From: a virus
Virus record (IMG/VR): IMGVR_UViG_3300047327_000020
Location: 1 to 48,908 of that record
Strand: one strand, 5' to 3'
Length of the DNA: 48,908 nucleotides
Part shown: in pieces, positions 46,228-48,908 of the stretch
Numbering within the stretch: position 1 is the stretch's first letter
How the letters are laid out: each line of letters begins with the position of its first letter
The notes under the pieces: model-generated
What the model saw: only the letters and a program-made list of their open reading frames with translations
What the model was told of the DNA's origin: nothing
The model's database searches: none
Made by a program: the position numbers and the translations under genes

Positions 46228-46671
46228 TTACTCTTCCTGATTAGCGGCCATACGCCATTTAACCTTCGTCTTTGTGCCGATTTGGTCCACCTTTCCGGCC
46301 TTCCTGAGATCGTGCAGAGAAACCAGTATGCGTCGCGTGAAATCCGCCCGCTGCTTCCGGTTGGCGTGCGCGTCTAGCCCCTTATCCACCATTGCGCTGA
46401 CCGCCACGTCATCAGCCGAAATCAGCCCGCGTTCCCGCATCATCTCGTAGCAGCGGCGGCTAATCTCTCCCCGCGCAAAATAAGTCGAACGCTTGGGCAT
46501 CCGACCCTTGGTCGGAATTTCGTCCGGTTCTAGCCCGTAGAGCTTCAGCACCGCGTCGATGTGGTAGAGATCGGCTTGGAGGCGGTCTATCTCCAGCCGT
46601 AGGTCAACGATACGCCCCGCAACGGCGGAACGCTTTTCCTTGAGACCGGAGATAATGAATGTGTCGCCCAT
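46228..46671 (-). CDS. Conserved alphaproteobacterial coiled-coil protein
   Basis: 147 residues. The N-terminus (FIISGLKEKRSAVAGRIVDL, RLEIDRLQADLYHIDAVLKL) is a helical hairpin seen in a family common in Rhizobiales and relatives (GLxxKRAELAGxIxxL...DLxxIDAxLxLF). The rest has basic patches and a winged-helix-like end (RILVSLHDLRKAGKVDQIGT). Function unknown, often beside mobile DNA. It points back toward the prophage. Confidence 0.6.
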   Translation of the reverse strand: MGDTFIISGLKEKRSAVAGRIVDLRLEIDRLQADLYHIDAVLKLYGLEPDEIPTKGRMPKRSTYFARGEISRRCYEMMRERGLISADDVAVSAMVDKGLDAHANRKQRADFTRRILVSLHDLRKAGKVDQIGTKTKVKWRMAANQEE

Positions 46672-46734
46672 CCTGGCATTGTAGCAAAACCGGGCGGCCG
46701 GGATTTCGGCGCGTGGTGGCGGGTGCTACATAAT

Positions 46735-47088
46735 ACCGGAAAAATCTGGTTCCGCACGATCCAGCCGGCCGCCTACCCGATCCCGTATGACGGCCCGGTC
46801 GGCGACATGCTGCGGGCGACCAACCGGCATCCCTGGCGGCCGGCGCATGTGCATTTCATGATCGCGGCAGCGGGATACGAGACGCTGGTCACGCATGTGT
46901 TCGTGGCGGGCGATGAGTATCTCGATAGCGACGCGGTGTTCGGCGTCAAAAACTCCCTGGTGACGGAATTCACGCGCCATCAGTCAGGCACCCTGCCCGA
47001 TGGCGCGCCCATTGCCACACCCTGGCGGCATTTATCCTATCAGTTCGGCCTGAAACCCAGCGCAGATAAAGGTGCAAAACATGATTGA
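46735..47088 (+). pseudogene. 5'-truncated intradiol (hydroxyquinol-type) dioxygenase
   Basis: The frame carries the C-terminal domain only: IWFRTIQPAAYPIPYDGPVG, HPWRPAHVHFMIAAAGYETL, THVFVAGDEYLDSDAVFGVK. The conserved RPAHVHF histidines bind iron. The iron tyrosines are on the missing part, apart from the Tyr in PAAYPIP. The recognisable homology starts abruptly near 46735, and the codons before it come from unrelated sequence. It cannot be an active enzyme alone. Its stop overlaps the monooxygenase start by eight bases, as in an intact operon. Confidence 0.8.
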
Positions 47089-48859
47089 GACGGATGTTCT
47101 GATCATCGGCAGCGGGCCGGCCGGTTCGGCGACGGCGCTGCTGCTCTCCACCTACGGCATCAAGAACATGGTGGTGACAAAGTACCGCTGGCTGGCGGAG
47201 ACGCCGCGCGCACACATCACCAACCAGCGCGCCATGGAGATTTTCCGCGACATGGGGATCGAGGAGGACGTGAAGCGCCTCGCGACCGCGCAGGATTTCA
47301 TGGGCAACACCGTGTTCTGCACGGCGCTGGCGGGCGAGGAGCTCGGGCGCATCCAGACCTGGGGGACGCATCCCAGGCGCAAGGCGGATTACACGCTGGC
47401 GAGCCCGACGACGATCTGCGACATTCCGCAAAACCTGCTGGAGCCGATCCTGCTCGGCAACGCCGCCGAACGCGGCACCCGGGCGCGGTTCGACTGCGAG
47501 TATCTGAGCCACGTGCAGGATGAGACCGGCGTCACCGCCACGATCCGCGACCGCCTGAGCGGCGAGGATTTTCAGGTGCGGGCCAAATATCTGGTCGGCG
47601 CCGATGGCGGGCGCAGCAAGGTCGCCGAGGATATCGGGCTGCCGTTCGAGGGCCAGATGGGCATCGCAGGCAGCATGAACATCGTGTTTGAAGCGGACCT
47701 GTCGGCCTATGTCGCGCACCGGCCGAGCGTGCTCTACTGGGTGCTGCAGCCGGGCTCGAATATCGGCGGCATCGGCATGGGGCTCGTTCGGATGGTGCGG
47801 CCCTGGCATGAATGGCTGATCGTGTGGGGCTACGACATCAACGGCGAAGCGCCGAAAATGAACGACGAGCTCGCGACCGAAATCGCGCATAAGCTGATCG
47901 GCGATGCGTCCATCCCGATCAAGATCAAGTCGCACTCGGTCTGGACCGTGAACAAGATGTACGCGACGGCCCTCAGCCGCGGGCGCGTGTTCTGCATGGG
48001 CGATGCGGTGCACCGGCATCCGCCGTCCAATGGTCTGGGCTCGAACACCTCGATCCAGGATGCCTACAACCTCGCCTGGAAGCTCGCGGCCGTGCTGCGC
48101 GGGCAGGCCGCTCCCTCGCTGCTCGACAGCTATGAGGCCGAGCGCGCGCCGATCGCCAAGCAGATCGTGACGCGCGCGAACCAGAGCATCGTCGAGTTCG
48201 GGCCGATCTTCGAGGCGCTCGGGCTTTTGAATACCGATGATCCGGCGGTGATGCGCGAACACATGGCGGCCCGGAAGATGAACACGCCGGAGGCAGCCCA
48301 GCAGCGCGAGGCGCTGCGCCAGGCGATCGCCTTCAAGGACTATGAGTTCAACTGCCACGGCGTCGAGCTCAACCAGCGCTATGCCTCGGGCGCCATCGTC
48401 GCGGACCCGCTGCCGGACCCTGGTTTCACGCGCGATCCGGAACTCTATTATCAGCCGACGACCCGGGCGGGGGCGCATCTGCCGCATGTGTGGCTGCAGC
48501 GCGGCGGGCGGCCGGTCTCGACGCTCGACCTCGCCGGACAGGGCAGGTTTTTGCTCCTGACCGGGATCGGCGGGGAGGACTGGGCGGCGGCGGGCAGGCG
48601 CGCGGCCGCGGCGTTCGGCGTCGGGATCAACGTCGCCGTGATCGGGCCGGACCGCGACTATGAGGATGCGCATGGCGAGTGGGCGCTGGCGCGCGAAATC
48701 GCCGAGGCCGGCTGCCTGCTGGTGCGGCCGGATATGCAGATCGCCTGGCGCGCGCCGGCGAAGGCCGCCGATGCGGGGGACGCGCAGGCGCAGTTGTTCG
48801 CAGCCCTCGGCCATGTGCTCGGGCGGGACGTGGAGGCCGCTGTCGCAAAAGCGGCCTGA
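47081..48859 (+). CDS. FAD-dependent aromatic monooxygenase (TfdB-like)
   Basis: 592 residues from MIETDVLIIGSGPAGSATAL. FAD motifs: GSGPAGSA near 10-17, the later LVGADGGRSKV (DG motif) and VFCMGDAVHRHPPSNGLGSN (GD motif). The text STYGIKNMVVTKYRWLAETP with RAHITNQRAMEIFRDMGI closely matches 2,4-dichlorophenol 6-monooxygenase and resorcinol hydroxylase types. It adds a hydroxyl ortho to a phenol using NAD(P)H and oxygen. With the dioxygenase before it, it was part of a phenol or resorcinol to hydroxyquinol route. Substrate uncertain. Confidence 0.85.
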   Translation: MIETDVLIIGSGPAGSATALLLSTYGIKNMVVTKYRWLAETPRAHITNQRAMEIFRDMGIEEDVKRLATAQDFMGNTVFCTALAGEELGRIQTWGTHPRRKADYTLASPTTICDIPQNLLEPILLGNAAERGTRARFDCEYLSHVQDETGVTATIRDRLSGEDFQVRAKYLVGADGGRSKVAEDIGLPFEGQMGIAGSMNIVFEADLSAYVAHRPSVLYWVLQPGSNIGGIGMGLVRMVRPWHEWLIVWGYDINGEAPKMNDELATEIAHKLIGDASIPIKIKSHSVWTVNKMYATALSRGRVFCMGDAVHRHPPSNGLGSNTSIQDAYNLAWKLAAVLRGQAAPSLLDSYEAERAPIAKQIVTRANQSIVEFGPIFEALGLLNTDDPAVMREHMAARKMNTPEAAQQREALRQAIAFKDYEFNCHGVELNQRYASGAIVADPLPDPGFTRDPELYYQPTTRAGAHLPHVWLQRGGRPVSTLDLAGQGRFLLLTGIGGEDWAAAGRRAAAAFGVGINVAVIGPDRDYEDAHGEWALAREIAEAGCLLVRPDMQIAWRAPAKAADAGDAQAQLFAALGHVLGRDVEAAVAKAA

Positions 48860-48902
48860 GGCCAGAGAGTATAAAAAAACAAAAGCAAGGGAGATAACGC
48901 CA

Positions 48903-48908
48903 TGAATG
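48903..48908 (+). CDS. Start of the next gene (partial)
   Basis: ATGAATG follows a GGGAGATAACGCC ribosome site. Only two codons lie in the window, so nothing can be said about the product. The short gap to the monooxygenase gene suggests the same operon. Confidence 0.5.

Noticed and set aside
46970-48814. 614-codon minus-strand open frame
   Set aside because: It is the antisense of the flavin monooxygenase gene, arginine-rich and of low complexity, as produced by GC-biased codons on the other strand.

Overview
The window looks like an alphaproteobacterial chromosome, probably of the Acetobacteraceae, carrying one nearly complete temperate phage. The GC-rich coding style, the host-type ssb gene, and a hairpin plus T-tract after ssb that resembles intergenic repeats I associate with acetic acid bacteria point that way. 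The family assignment is inference. The phage is a contractile-tailed (myovirus-type) prophage of about 45 kb. It lies between a tRNA-Val(GAC) gene at 53-127 and the host-like ssb at 45304. A tyrosine integrase closes its right end. No duplicate of the tRNA 3' end could be found by eye, so the exact att sites are open.

Layout, left to right. (1) 386-3950: a degenerate resolvase-like protein, a chain of small overlapping plus-strand genes and an HNH endonuclease. In the circular phage these would lie downstream of the integrase. (2) 4000-32304, minus strand: the late genes. Read in transcription order (right to left) they are small and large terminase, portal, scaffold, major capsid protein, head-tail connectors, sheath, tube, a tail chaperone with a -1 frameshift, tape measure, gpU, gpX, gpD, gpV, gp25, gpJ and gpI-type baseplate proteins, glycine-rich tail fibres, and lysis or peptidase-type genes. 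Two mobile elements interrupt this block: a TnpB element (about 7566-8760) and a homing-type HNH gene (4130-4789) that cut away the start of a small phage gene. (3) 32566-33464: a short plus-strand operon (ParB-like protein and HTH protein) with a strong promoter, ending in a gene truncated by a TnpB remnant. (4) 33473-38385, minus strand: a DUF6362-like protein, a replication initiator with internal iterons, a second HNH nuclease, a DNA methyltransferase and a RusA-type resolvase. (5) 38657-40206: three overlapping membrane microproteins, a secreted-protein gene, and an immunity region (Cro-like gene, CI-like repressor) flanked by two outward promoters with the same operator design. (6) 40237-45167, plus strand: small genes, a PD-(D/E)XK nuclease and a Sak4/RecA-like ATPase, an excisionase-like gene and the integrase.

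The organisation is lambda-like. A repressor holds two outward early promoters. The leftward one would read cro, the microproteins and replication. The rightward one would read recombination, xis-int and, after excision, the far-left small genes. The structural genes form one long leftward late operon starting near 32304.

Right of the prophage are host genes: ssb, a hairpin-rich spacer, a conserved coiled-coil protein, a 5'-truncated intradiol (hydroxyquinol-type) dioxygenase, and an intact TfdB-like flavin monooxygenase. The last two are the remains of an aromatic-degradation operon.
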